Source: Treponema sp.
Lineage (GTDB): Bacteria > Spirochaetota > Spirochaetia > Treponematales > Treponemataceae
DNA length: 64,000 bases
Direction: 5' to 3'
Assembly: GCA_016286535.1 (NCBI GenBank)
Contig: JAEESZ010000002.1
Span: 62,001-126,000 of the forward strand
The notes under the pieces are model-generated. The model was not told the origin of the DNA. It made no database searches and saw nothing but the letters and a program-made list of their open reading frames with translations. Both the position numbers and the translations under genes were made by a program. Within the stretch, counting starts at the first letter, position 1, and the number at the start of each line of letters is the position of its first letter. This document shows positions 50,777 to 59,513 of the stretch, piece after piece.

Positions 50777-51576
50777 TTTTTGGAAACCGTAAATTATCAA
50801 ATAGTCTCCCGGCTTTTGTAATGGGAATTGTAAATGCTACCCCGGATTCTTTTTTTGAAGGAAGCCGTGGTGGTATTGATTATGCAATGAAGCTTATTTC
50901 TGATGGCGCTGATATTCTTGATATTGGCGGAGAATCTACAAGACCGGGCTATACAGAAGTTAGCGAAGAAGAAGAACTTGAAAGGGTAATTCCTTTAATC
51001 AGGCAAATCAGGTCCCAGTCTGATATTCCAATTTCTATTGATACAAGGAAGGCTAAGGTTTTTAAGGAAGCTGTAAGGGCAGGAGCTGATGTTCTTAATG
51101 ATGTTTCCTGCTTTGAAGATGATCCTTCCATGATGGAAACTTTAATCAAAATTTCTTCAGGGGTAATTCTTATGCACCGCTATCCCGAAGATAAAGACCG
51201 CATTGGAAATGCAGATACCATTGTAAGCGAAGTAAGAAAATATCTGGATTCAAAAGTAGATTTACTTTTAGAAAAGAATTTTCCACTTTCCAAAATAATT
51301 GTGGATCCTGGAATTGGTTTTGGAAAAACTTTTGACGAAAACTTAAAACTCATAGAACAATGTTCCAAAATCACTTCTAAAAATCTTCCTGTTTTAATGG
51401 CCCTTTCACGTAAGCGCTGCATAGGACAGATGACCAGTGAAACTGTAGAAAACCGTATGTCCGGCTCTTTAACTGCAAATATTCTGAGTATTCAAAACGG
51501 AGCTTCTATAGTCCGGGTTCATGATGTAAAAGAAACTGTTGATGCGTTAAATGTGATGAAATATCTTAGAAAATAG
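50764..51576 (+). CDS. folP: Dihydropteroate synthase
   Basis: This enzyme of folate synthesis joins p-aminobenzoate to the pterin diphosphate. The 270-residue protein has MGIVNATPDSFFEGSRGG, DIGGESTRPGYTEVS, ISIDTRKAKV, NDVSCF and IVDPGIGFGKTFDENL. The final RVHDV motif is present. Length is normal. It overlaps dxs and is followed after 15 bases by cdaA. In many bacteria folP is near cdaA and glmM, so this neighbourhood is conserved in type. Confidence 0.95.
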   Translation: MSELIFGNRKLSNSLPAFVMGIVNATPDSFFEGSRGGIDYAMKLISDGADILDIGGESTRPGYTEVSEEEELERVIPLIRQIRSQSDIPISIDTRKAKVFKEAVRAGADVLNDVSCFEDDPSMMETLIKISSGVILMHRYPEDKDRIGNADTIVSEVRKYLDSKVDLLLEKNFPLSKIIVDPGIGFGKTFDENLKLIEQCSKITSKNLPVLMALSRKRCIGQMTSETVENRMSGSLTANILSIQNGASIVRVHDVKETVDALNVMKYLRK

Positions 51577-51591
51577 TGTAAAATATTATTT

Positions 51592-52395
51592 ATGGTTGGT
51601 TTTGACAGGCTCTTAAATATTTATGAAATTATTAGTCCAATTTTAGATATTTTTGTCCTTACATTTTTAATTTATAAGGCCTACGATTTTATGGCCAAAA
51701 CTAATGGTGTTCAGATTATCCGTGCCATTATCATTGTACTTATTGCTTATGGTGTTGCGGCCTTATTACACCTTTCTACCTTGTTATGGCTTTTAAATAC
51801 TATTGCACCAGGTTTAATTATTGCCTTTGCCGTAATCTTCCAGCCGGAAATCAGAAAATTCTTTTTAAGGCTTGGTCAGAATAACTGGTTTGCTTTTGGA
51901 AACAGGTCAAAACATACTTATGTAGATGCCGTACTGACTGCTGCAGAAATGCTTTCCAAACAAAAAAGAGGTATGCTGGTTGTATTTAAGCGTCACACAA
52001 AGCTTGATGATATTATTCAGACGGGAACCCTTTTGAACGCAGATATTTCTTCCAGCCTTCTTTTAACAATTTTTGGAAAAGATACAACCTTACACGACGG
52101 AGCTGCAGTTATCCAGAACGGAAAAATTGTTTCTGCCGGCTGTTTCTTACCAACCAGCGAAAACTTTACAATTAAAAAGACTTTTGGAACCCGTCACAGG
52201 GCCGGACTTGGCCTTTCTGAAGTAACAGATGCAGTAATCCTTATTGTTTCTGAAGAAACAGGGGCCTTAAGCCTTGCTTACGATTCCAAATTAAATTACG
52301 ATTTAACAACTTCCGAAATCAGAAAAATTCTTGAAAATCTTCTGGAAATTACTCCTGAACAGAAAATACTGGAGGATACAGTAGATGAACATTAA
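51592..52395 (+). CDS. cdaA: Diadenylate cyclase (c-di-AMP synthase)
   Basis: This membrane enzyme makes cyclic di-AMP from two ATP. The 267-residue protein has three membrane segments in the first 85 residues (LDIFVLTFLIYKAY, IIRAIIIVLIAYGVAALLHL, LLNTIAPGLIIAFAVIF). The DAC domain follows, with the two catalytic motifs HDGAAVIQNGKI and GTRHRAGLGLSEVTDA. Length is normal. The next gene, a YbbR protein, overlaps by 11 bases and matches the usual cdaA-cdaR pairing, in which CdaR tunes the cyclase. Confidence 0.95.
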   Translation: MVGFDRLLNIYEIISPILDIFVLTFLIYKAYDFMAKTNGVQIIRAIIIVLIAYGVAALLHLSTLLWLLNTIAPGLIIAFAVIFQPEIRKFFLRLGQNNWFAFGNRSKHTYVDAVLTAAEMLSKQKRGMLVVFKRHTKLDDIIQTGTLLNADISSSLLLTIFGKDTTLHDGAAVIQNGKIVSAGCFLPTSENFTIKKTFGTRHRAGLGLSEVTDAVILIVSEETGALSLAYDSKLNYDLTTSEIRKILENLLEITPEQKILEDTVDEH

Positions 52396-53371
52396 TAAAA
52401 TAAGCGAACAGATTTTACACAACTGGCCAATTAAAATTATCTGCCTTGTAGTGGCAATCTTTTTATATATCTTTCATCAGACTTCTCTTGTAGACCATAA
52501 AAACTTTGTAGTGCCTTTGAATATTGTAGAAAACGGACAGGTTATGCATGTTCAAAAGCTTACAGATTCCATCACCCTTTCTGTAAAAGCCCTGCCCGAG
52601 GATATGTCTAATATTCACGTTTCGGATTTTTCTGCAATTTTAGATTTATCTTATCTTACTGAATCAGGAGAATATGAAATTCCAATTCAGGTAAATACAA
52701 ATGACTCTTTAAAACAGTTTGAAACCCTGGAAATAAAAATAAAGCCTTCTGCAACCTTAATGGTCAAAGTCGAAAAAAAGATTACAAAATATATTCCTCT
52801 TGAAGTTTCTGTTTCCGGAGAGCCTGCTTACGGTTACAAGCTTGAAGAAGTTTCTGTTGAACCTTCAAGTGTTGCGGTTGTAGGCCCTCAGTCGATTGTT
52901 TCAAAAATTGATAAGCTTTATACAGAAAAAGTTGTAATTTCAAATGCAGAAGTAAGTTTTTCTACCGAAACAAAATATTTTCCTATGAATAAAATTATTT
53001 ATGTTCCGGAGAAGGGCCCTTACAAAGTTACAGTTGCAATAACTCAGATGAAGAGCAATAAGCTCTTTAACGATTTAAGTGTAAATGTAATTAATTTAAG
53101 CGAAAATTTACAAATTGATTCAAGTATTCCAACAATCAGTCTTACTGCCAACGGAAATGTTTTATTCCTGGAAGATTATAGTCCGTCAAAAAATGTCCTG
53201 CAGCTGGATTTAAGTTCGGTAACAGAAAGCGGAGAATATGAACTTCCTATAAGCGTAAATCTGCCTTCCGGCCTTACTTTAGAAAATCTTTCTTTAGATA
53301 AAGTAAACATAAAGGTTTCTGAAAAAGAAATCCTTGAAGAAACAGAAAATACTCAGGTGCAGGAAGAATAA
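52385..53371 (+). CDS. YbbR-domain protein, CdaR-like regulator of diadenylate cyclase
   Basis: This 328-residue protein has one N-terminal membrane segment (WPIKIICLVVAIFLYIFHQ). Extracytoplasmic YbbR-type beta repeats follow, ending or starting with motifs such as VVPLNIVENG, IPLEVSVSGEPAYGYKLEEV and PSSVAVVGPQS. About three repeats are visible, between residues 40 and 310. In other bacteria such proteins bind CdaA and modulate it. The tight overlap with cdaA supports the same role here. The C-terminus is acidic (LEETENTQVQEE). Confidence 0.85.
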   Translation: MNINKISEQILHNWPIKIICLVVAIFLYIFHQTSLVDHKNFVVPLNIVENGQVMHVQKLTDSITLSVKALPEDMSNIHVSDFSAILDLSYLTESGEYEIPIQVNTNDSLKQFETLEIKIKPSATLMVKVEKKITKYIPLEVSVSGEPAYGYKLEEVSVEPSSVAVVGPQSIVSKIDKLYTEKVVISNAEVSFSTETKYFPMNKIIYVPEKGPYKVTVAITQMKSNKLFNDLSVNVINLSENLQIDSSIPTISLTANGNVLFLEDYSPSKNVLQLDLSSVTESGEYELPISVNLPSGLTLENLSLDKVNIKVSEKEILEETENTQVQEE

Positions 53372-53742
53372 TGATATATGGAATTGGTACTGACATTGTA
53401 GAAACTTCCCGTTTTGAAAAATGGATAGGCAATTCCTCCATGCTGCAAAGGTTTTTTAACAGTCAGGAAATTATTTCAGACCTTAGCGAAGAGCAGCTCA
53501 AAGAACATTATGCTTCCCGTTTTGCTGCAAAAGAAGCTTTTGTAAAAGCCCTGGGTACAGGATTTTCTGATTTTGAATTAAAAGATATTTATGTAACTAA
53601 CGATAATTTAGGTAAACCTGTATTGAATGTTAAAAATAAGGCTCTGGAATTACTAAAAAAAAGATGTAAAAATTTTAATATTCATTTATCATTAAGTCAT
53701 GAAAAAAGCGCTGCAATTGCTTTTGTTATAATTGAGGAATAA
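53371..53742 (+). CDS. acpS: Holo-[acyl-carrier-protein] synthase
   Basis: This small magnesium enzyme transfers 4'-phosphopantetheine from CoA to acyl carrier protein. The 123-residue protein has the two family motifs: GIGTDIVETSRFEKW at the N-terminus (metal-binding Asp8) and RFAAKEAFVKALGTGF in the middle, plus LSLSHEKSAAIAFVI near the end. Length is normal. It overlaps the YbbR gene by one base and precedes the DUF2225 gene by two. Confidence 0.95.
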   Translation: MIYGIGTDIVETSRFEKWIGNSSMLQRFFNSQEIISDLSEEQLKEHYASRFAAKEAFVKALGTGFSDFELKDIYVTNDNLGKPVLNVKNKALELLKKRCKNFNIHLSLSHEKSAAIAFVIIEE

Positions 53743-53744
53743 AA

Positions 53745-54620
53745 ATGGCACAAAAAACTGAAGAAAACGGCAAAAAACCTGCAATCTCTTACTGGTCAAA
53801 GGATAAATGTCAGTGTCCTGTATGTAAAAAGTTTTTTGAAAGAGAAATTATGAGAAGCGGTAACGGCCGTATGATTGCCGGAGGATTAACTGAAGAGCTT
53901 CACAGAAACTTTGAACCTTCTGCAAAATATGGAAGGGTTTATCCTTTAATCTACGAAATTGGTGCCTGTCCTAACTGTTATGCAGCCTTTTTCTGGAATG
54001 ATTTTAAAGAAAAAATCACACCGGAAGATCTTGATAAAATTTATGATAATTCCCAGAAAAGAAAAAATGCCGTTGAAGCAATCTTTCCATATTTTAATCT
54101 TAAAAAAGAAAGAAGCCTTTTTGACGGGGCTGCCATGTATTATCTTGCCTTAATGACTTATGACTGCATGGACACTTACGCCCTGCCAACCATGAAAAAA
54201 GCCATTATTTCCCTAAGACTTGCCTGGCTTTCTGACGAAATCAACCAGAGGTGTGCAGACCATAATTACGATTATGTTGCCCAGGTTTTTTACAGAAAAG
54301 CTTTATTCTTTTATGAGCAGGCTGTAATTGCAGAAACTAACAGAACAGAAAAAAGTTCAACCCTACCAAACTTTGGACCAGATATGGACAAAAACTATGG
54401 CTGGGATGGCGTAATTTATTTATGCGGACTTCTTGAGTATAAGTATGGCCAGCAGCAGGATATTCAGCTTAGACTTAAAAAACTTTCTGAATCAAAAACT
54501 GCAATTGCAAGAATCTTTGGTCTTGGAAAATCTTCAAAAAATAAACCAGGTCCTCTTCTTGAACACGCCAGAAATCTTTATGATAATTTGAGCAAGCTTG
54601 TAAACGATGATGAATTCTAA
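53745..54620 (+). CDS. DUF2225-family protein with zinc-ribbon-like cysteines
   Basis: This 291-residue cytoplasmic protein belongs to the DUF2225 type. The N-terminal metal-binding pattern is CQCPVCKKFF, then IGACPNCYAAFFWNDF (about residues 20-85). The rest is helical and TPR-like (ALFFYEQAVIAE). It is common in spirochaetes and Clostridia, and the function is unknown. It sits between acpS and truA, overlapping truA by 14 bases. Confidence 0.82.
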   Translation: MAQKTEENGKKPAISYWSKDKCQCPVCKKFFEREIMRSGNGRMIAGGLTEELHRNFEPSAKYGRVYPLIYEIGACPNCYAAFFWNDFKEKITPEDLDKIYDNSQKRKNAVEAIFPYFNLKKERSLFDGAAMYYLALMTYDCMDTYALPTMKKAIISLRLAWLSDEINQRCADHNYDYVAQVFYRKALFFYEQAVIAETNRTEKSSTLPNFGPDMDKNYGWDGVIYLCGLLEYKYGQQQDIQLRLKKLSESKTAIARIFGLGKSSKNKPGPLLEHARNLYDNLSKLVNDDEF

Positions 54621-55419
54621 TTCAAATGAAAGAAATATCCTCTTAAAAGTTTCTTATGACGGAACTGATTTTTGCGGCTGGCAGCGTCAGGACGAAAAGG
54701 GAAGCGAAGCCCAGAGAACCGTGCAGGGCGAAATTGAAAAGGCCCTGGAAAAACTTCACAAAGCAAAGACAACTCTTTACGGGTCAGGAAGAACCGACAG
54801 TGGTGTTCATGCCCTGGGCCAGGCGGCAAATTTTATTTCTACTATACCGTCAATCTCATGTATAAATTATCTAAGGGCACTAAACACCTTTTTGCCTCAG
54901 GATATAAGAATACTTGAGGTAAAGGAAGTTCCCCTTGATTTTAATTCCCGTTTTAGTGCTACAAGCAGGGTTTACAGATATTTTATAAATCCTTCTGATA
55001 CAAGCCCTGCCAACAACAGCCGTTTTGTCTGGACTGTAAAAAATTATACTGCGAATATTGAAAGACTTAATCACTATTGTGAATGCCTCAGGGGAGAAAT
55101 TGACTGTGCAAGCTTTGCCGCAAGCGGGGACAATTCTCTTTCTACCAACCGCTATATTGATGATGCCTTCTTTTTTATGCAAAAGGATATTTTTGGAAAT
55201 GATCTTCTGGTTTTTCAGATTGAGGCGAATGCCTTTTTATGGAAGATGGTAAGAACCTTAACTGGAACTTTAATCAACCTGGATAAGTCAAATGCTCCTT
55301 TAGATTCCATGGAAAAAATCCTTGCCGCAAGAGACAGAACTAAGGCCGGGGTTACGGCTCCTCCAACCGGACTTTTTTTATACGAAATAAAGTTTGACGG
55401 GGTAAGGCGGCACGCATAG
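54607..55419 (+). CDS. truA: tRNA pseudouridine synthase A
   Basis: This enzyme makes pseudouridine at positions 38-40 of tRNAs. The 270-residue protein shows KVSYDGTDFCGWQRQ, the catalytic Asp motif GSGRTDSGVHALGQAANF, SATSRVYRYFI, and the C-terminal FLWKMVRTLTGTLI and FLYEIKF. Length is normal. It overlaps the DUF2225 gene and ends at a tandem repeat array that fills the space before the convergent priA gene. Confidence 0.95.
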   Translation: MMNSNSNERNILLKVSYDGTDFCGWQRQDEKGSEAQRTVQGEIEKALEKLHKAKTTLYGSGRTDSGVHALGQAANFISTIPSISCINYLRALNTFLPQDIRILEVKEVPLDFNSRFSATSRVYRYFINPSDTSPANNSRFVWTVKNYTANIERLNHYCECLRGEIDCASFAASGDNSLSTNRYIDDAFFFMQKDIFGNDLLVFQIEANAFLWKMVRTLTGTLINLDKSNAPLDSMEKILAARDRTKAGVTAPPTGLFLYEIKFDGVRRHA

Positions 55420-55487
55420 TTTGCCACAAGTGTAATTTGCTACACGCCTGGTTTGTCACACGCCAAGTTCCACACGCCTGCTTTGCC
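55420..55487. repeat. Degenerate 16-base tandem repeats between truA and priA
   Basis: Four successive units (55420-55435, 55436-55451, 55452-55467, 55468-55481) plus a partial one follow the pattern TTTGYCACACGCC-. The last full unit has lost two bases. The array exactly fills the gap between the truA stop and the priA stop, where a terminator would be expected, and is more GC-rich than its surroundings. Confidence 0.7.
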
Positions 55488-57479
55488 TTATAAAAGACTT
55501 ATAGGGTCTACATCATACTCAATATACACAGCCTGGTTATATTTAAAATTACTTTGAAAGTTTTTTGTCATGCTTTGGAGGGGAATTATTGATTTTCCCT
55601 TTAATAAAATCTGATAGCGCCAGGAAGAATTTATTCTTTCTATAGGGCATTCTGCAGGGCCTATTAATTCGGCCCCTTTTACTTTCATCTGCCTTAAAAA
55701 GAGGGCTGCATCATTTGCAGTCTGCATGGCAAGTTCCCTGTTATAACTTCTAAAAACCAGCCTCAACAATCTTGAAAAAGGCGGAAATTCCATAAGACTT
55801 CTTTCTTCAAGTTCCCCGTTATAAAAGGCTTCGACCGAAGCTTTGCAGGCACATAAAACAGCCTTATGGGTAGGATTGTAAGTCTGGACAAAAACCTTAC
55901 CGTCCGGGAAATATCTGCCTGCCCGGCCGGAAACCTGAGTAATTAAACTGAAGGTCCTTTCTGAAGCCCTGAAGTCAGGCATATGGAGACCTGCATCTGC
56001 CATAATTACACCGACCAGCTGAAGTTTTGGAAAGTTCAAACCTTTTGCAACCATCTGGGTTCCAAGCATAATATCATAATTACCCTGGCGAAAATCCTGA
56101 AGTTTTGTAAAAAGCTCATCCTTGTTTTTAATGGTGTCGGTATCTATTCTGATTATTCTTGCGTTCGGAAACTTTGCCTTTGTTTCGCTTTCTATATATT
56201 CAGTTCCAAAACCTGAAGAACCAATATCGAGAGAGCCGCATTTTGGACAGCTTTGAGGCGGAGTAATGGACCAGCCGCAGTAATGGCAGCGGAGTCTGTT
56301 CTGAACTTTGTGATAGGTAAGGGGGATTGAACAGTTTTTGCATTCCAGTTCATAGCCGCAGGTATTGCATCTGAAAAAGTGAGTAAAACCCCTTCTGTTT
56401 AAAAATAAAATTACCTGTTTATTTTCCCTGAGGGTTTTATTAATTTCGTCTTCCAGCGGTTTTGAAATGCAGTTTTCGTTATCATAATTATTCAGATTTA
56501 TGCAGTGTATATGTGGCATTGAACCGCCGGCAAGTCTCTTTGTAAGGCAATGCCTGTGAATGATTTTATCTTCCATGCCTTTCCAGGCTTCAACCGAAGG
56601 CGTTGCACTTCCCATTACCAGGGGGATTTTTAATTCACTTGCCCTGTGCATGGCAACCTGTCTTGCATGGTAGCGGGGATTGTTTCCGGATTTATAGGAA
56701 GCATCATGTTCTTCGTCAATTATGATAAGGCCAAGGTCTGGCATGGGGGCAAAAACTGCACTTCTTGCTCCAATTACAACCCTGCATTCCTTATGCATTA
56801 TTTTATTCCACTGGTTTAATTTTTGTGAGGGGGTCAACTGGGAATGAATTACGGCAACTGTTTTTCCAAAGCGTTCTATAAGAGAAGTGGTTACCTGTTC
56901 TGTAAGGCTGATTTCCGGTACAAGGTAAATGACCCCCTTATTTTCTTCGAGAGTTTTTTCTGCCAGCTGTAAAAATACCTCAGTTTTTCCGCTTCCAGTT
57001 GGTCCATAAAGATAATGATAGTTATTTTCCTTATCACTTAAAATATCATTTACTGCCTTTTCCTGTTCTTCAGAAAGGATATTTTTTTTACTTGCTACAA
57101 TATCGCCTTCAAAAGAAAAACCTGCAGTACCGCTTTCTCTTCTTCCGGAAGGAAGCATGGCAAAAATAGCTTCACCTAAGGTGCATAGATAGTAGTGACT
57201 TATCCACCTTGCAAGATTTATAAGTTCCTGGCCAAATAAAGGCTCTTTATCTATGATTTTTCTGACGGCTTTAATTTTTGAATCATCAACAGGGCAGGAC
57301 TGGGGTTTTTCTTCGCTAATTCCTATTATAAAACCAGTTGTCTTTTTATTACCAAACATGATTTCGGCACGTTTTCCAATTTGAGGAAGATTTTCTTCTT
57401 TTTTTGAATCTTGAGAAGGCGAAAAAGTGTAGGTAAATCCCTGATTAACAGGCAGGTTCAAAATTACTTCTACATACAT
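55488..57479 (-). CDS. priA: Primosomal replication protein N' (PriA helicase)
   Basis: This 663-residue helicase restarts stalled replication forks. The N-terminal DNA-binding domain is followed by the Walker A motif YGPTGSGKTEVF (about residues 157-168), the IIDEEHDASYKSG box and GSATPSVEAW. The zinc-binding domain contains eight Cys (CNTCGYELECKNC, CHYCG, CPKCGS). The C-terminal half has LGTQMVAKGLNFPKL and TQVSGRAGR. Length is on the short side but complete. The next gene on the strand, upstream, is the uracil-DNA glycosylase. Confidence 0.95.
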   Translation of the reverse strand: MYVEVILNLPVNQGFTYTFSPSQDSKKEENLPQIGKRAEIMFGNKKTTGFIIGISEEKPQSCPVDDSKIKAVRKIIDKEPLFGQELINLARWISHYYLCTLGEAIFAMLPSGRRESGTAGFSFEGDIVASKKNILSEEQEKAVNDILSDKENNYHYLYGPTGSGKTEVFLQLAEKTLEENKGVIYLVPEISLTEQVTTSLIERFGKTVAVIHSQLTPSQKLNQWNKIMHKECRVVIGARSAVFAPMPDLGLIIIDEEHDASYKSGNNPRYHARQVAMHRASELKIPLVMGSATPSVEAWKGMEDKIIHRHCLTKRLAGGSMPHIHCINLNNYDNENCISKPLEDEINKTLRENKQVILFLNRRGFTHFFRCNTCGYELECKNCSIPLTYHKVQNRLRCHYCGWSITPPQSCPKCGSLDIGSSGFGTEYIESETKAKFPNARIIRIDTDTIKNKDELFTKLQDFRQGNYDIMLGTQMVAKGLNFPKLQLVGVIMADAGLHMPDFRASERTFSLITQVSGRAGRYFPDGKVFVQTYNPTHKAVLCACKASVEAFYNGELEERSLMEFPPFSRLLRLVFRSYNRELAMQTANDAALFLRQMKVKGAELIGPAECPIERINSSWRYQILLKGKSIIPLQSMTKNFQSNFKYNQAVYIEYDVDPISLL

Positions 57480-57481
57480 AT

Positions 57482-58276
57482 TTAATTTTGTGAATCCAGC
57501 CTTGCCTTAAGTTTTTTTAAATCTTCCCAGGCAGGTCTTTTTAAACTTTCGTTTCTAAGAAGTGCGCTTGGGTGGAAGGTAACCATTAAAGGAATGCCAT
57601 TGTAATCATAAAAATTTCCGTGATTTTCATTTACAGAAAATTTCTGATCCAGTAATTTTTCTGCGGCAATTTTACCCATACAAAGAATAAACTGAGGTTT
57701 TAAAAGATGAATCTGGGTTTGTAAAAAGCCAAAGCAGGCTGATTGTTCATCCGGAAAGGGATTACGGTTCTGAGGTGGTCTGCATTTTACAACATTCGCT
57801 ATGTAACAGTTGCTTTTTCTGTCCAGGTTGATGGCATTAAGCATCTTATCTAAAAGAATTCCGGCCCGGCCTACAAATGGACGGCCCTGTAAATCCTCTT
57901 CCTCGCCGGGGCCTTCGCCAACAACAAGAACTTTTGGATTTTCAACACCTTCGCCAATAACAACATTATTACGTGTTCTGGCAAGGGAACAGCGGGTGCA
58001 GCGTTCAATTTTAGCCTTAAGGTCAGAAAGAGTAAGTTTTTTACTGTCGGTCTGGGGGGCAGTTTCAAGAGCCACAGCCTGCACGTCTGCAGCTTGTACA
58101 GGCTGTTGGTCTACAGCTTGCCCGGCCTGCAGGTCTTCTCTTTCAACTTTACTTTCCTTTACCGGGTCGTCGCAAAAGTCAGGTTTTGTTAAAAAGCTAG
58201 TTTCTGTATAACCCCTTATATGAGAATCGCAGGTTTTTAATAAATCAAAAATTAATTCTTTATCGTTTTTTGTCAT
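57482..58276 (-). CDS. Family 4 uracil-DNA glycosylase (iron-sulfur type)
   Basis: This 264-residue enzyme removes uracil from DNA. From about residue 82 it follows the family 4 pattern: IERCTRCSLARTRNNVVIGE (Cys pair for the [4Fe-4S] cluster), GEGPGEEEDLQGRPFVGRAG, NVVKCRPPQNRNP with the third Cys, and the C-terminal VTFHPSALLRN. The first 80 or so residues are an extension with a Gln/Ala/Val-rich stretch (QAGQAVDQQPVQAADVQAV) that is absent from typical members and is probably a flexible linker. It overlaps thiI by four bases. Confidence 0.92.
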   Translation of the reverse strand: MTKNDKELIFDLLKTCDSHIRGYTETSFLTKPDFCDDPVKESKVEREDLQAGQAVDQQPVQAADVQAVALETAPQTDSKKLTLSDLKAKIERCTRCSLARTRNNVVIGEGVENPKVLVVGEGPGEEEDLQGRPFVGRAGILLDKMLNAINLDRKSNCYIANVVKCRPPQNRNPFPDEQSACFGFLQTQIHLLKPQFILCMGKIAAEKLLDQKFSVNENHGNFYDYNGIPLMVTFHPSALLRNESLKRPAWEDLKKLKARLDSQN

Positions 58277-59448
58277 ACAGTTTTCCAGACAGGCTCACCG
58301 CTGCTTGTAAGTTTTACAATCTCTCTTTTTTTATAAGATTCATAAATAAGGTCATCAACTTCAAGTTCTTTATAAATCTTTTCTGCTTCTTCTATACTTC
58401 CTCTTAAAACCGGATGTCTTGGACTGAACAATACGCAGCAGTCCTCGTAAGGTAAAATTGAAGTTTCGTAGGTATCAATGAATAAAGAATCTTTAATAAT
58501 TTCTTCTTTGTCCATACCGCAAAGAGGACGGAGCAGAGGAAATTCTGCAAAGTGTTCTGTAACTGACATGTTTTCTATTGTCTGACTTGCTACCTGGCCA
58601 AGACTTTCTCCCGTAACAATACATTTTGCCTTACATCTTCCTGCCAGAATATTTGCAACCTTCATCATGCAGACTCTGAGCATAAGGGTAGACCAGGCCT
58701 CGGGTGCCTTTTCCTTAATTTTCATCTGAACGTCAGTAAAAGGAATAATGTTCAGATAAGTGGTAATTCCATAATAGGCAAGCTTTTGAGCAAGAGTTAC
58801 AACCTTCTGTTTTGCTTCTTCTGAAGTATATGGGTAAGAATGAAAATAGCAGCATTCAATCTTCATTCCGCGTCGCAGCATTCTGTAGCCTGCAACAGGG
58901 GAATCAAGACCGCCGGAAAGAAGAAGTAAGCCCTTTGAACTTGAACCAACTGGAAGTCCCCTGCAGCCTGTATTTGAATCAACATAAACAAAGCATTTTT
59001 CCCTTACTTCTACGTAAATTGTTGTGTCAGGATTATGAACATCAACCTTCATAATTGACTCAACCTTACCGGCTGCTTCACAGCATATTTCATAAGAATT
59101 AAGTTCAAAAGATTTATCTGAACGGCGGGCACTGATTTTAAAAGTTTTGCAGCCTTTTTCTGCTTCCTTTTTTGCAAGGTTAAAAACACTTTCATTAATA
59201 CTTTCGATTGTTTTTTCGCATACACTGGCTTTTGCCCAGCCGGTAATTCCAATAAGGTGATTAAGTACAAACTCAACCTTAGAAGCAGCTTCATCACTGC
59301 AGTCTATATAAAGTCTTCCGGCCCTTAATACAATATTGCATTTTAAGCCTTCCAGCATTTTTGCTGTATTTTTTCTTAAAAGATTTTCGAATTCCTGTAA
59401 ATTAGAACCCTTAAGTGTAAGTTCTCCAAGTTTTGCTAAATAAGTCAT
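58273..59448 (-). CDS. thiI: tRNA 4-thiouridine synthase ThiI
   Basis: This 391-residue enzyme adenylates U8 of tRNA for thiolation and supplies sulfur for thiamine synthesis in some bacteria. It has the N-terminal ferredoxin-like and THUMP domains (about residues 1-165) and a PP-loop ATPase with LLLLSGGLDSPVAGYRM. Other family segments are GESLGQVASQTIENM and DCCVLFSPRHPVL. It has no C-terminal rhodanese domain, so a separate sulfurtransferase is needed. It is divergent from the 59514 gene. Confidence 0.93.
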   Translation of the reverse strand: MTYLAKLGELTLKGSNLQEFENLLRKNTAKMLEGLKCNIVLRAGRLYIDCSDEAASKVEFVLNHLIGITGWAKASVCEKTIESINESVFNLAKKEAEKGCKTFKISARRSDKSFELNSYEICCEAAGKVESIMKVDVHNPDTTIYVEVREKCFVYVDSNTGCRGLPVGSSSKGLLLLSGGLDSPVAGYRMLRRGMKIECCYFHSYPYTSEEAKQKVVTLAQKLAYYGITTYLNIIPFTDVQMKIKEKAPEAWSTLMLRVCMMKVANILAGRCKAKCIVTGESLGQVASQTIENMSVTEHFAEFPLLRPLCGMDKEEIIKDSLFIDTYETSILPYEDCCVLFSPRHPVLRGSIEEAEKIYKELEVDDLIYESYKKREIVKLTSSGEPVWKTV

Positions 59449-59513
59449 AAGTGAATTATAGAATAAATTAACAAAATTATGAAGAGCATCTATATTTACG
59501 CCGAAATTTAATT

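Noticed and set aside
55420..55487. The truA-priA repeats as a small CRISPR array
   Set aside because: Units are 14-16 bases, degenerate and directly abutting, with no unique spacers and no cas genes nearby.
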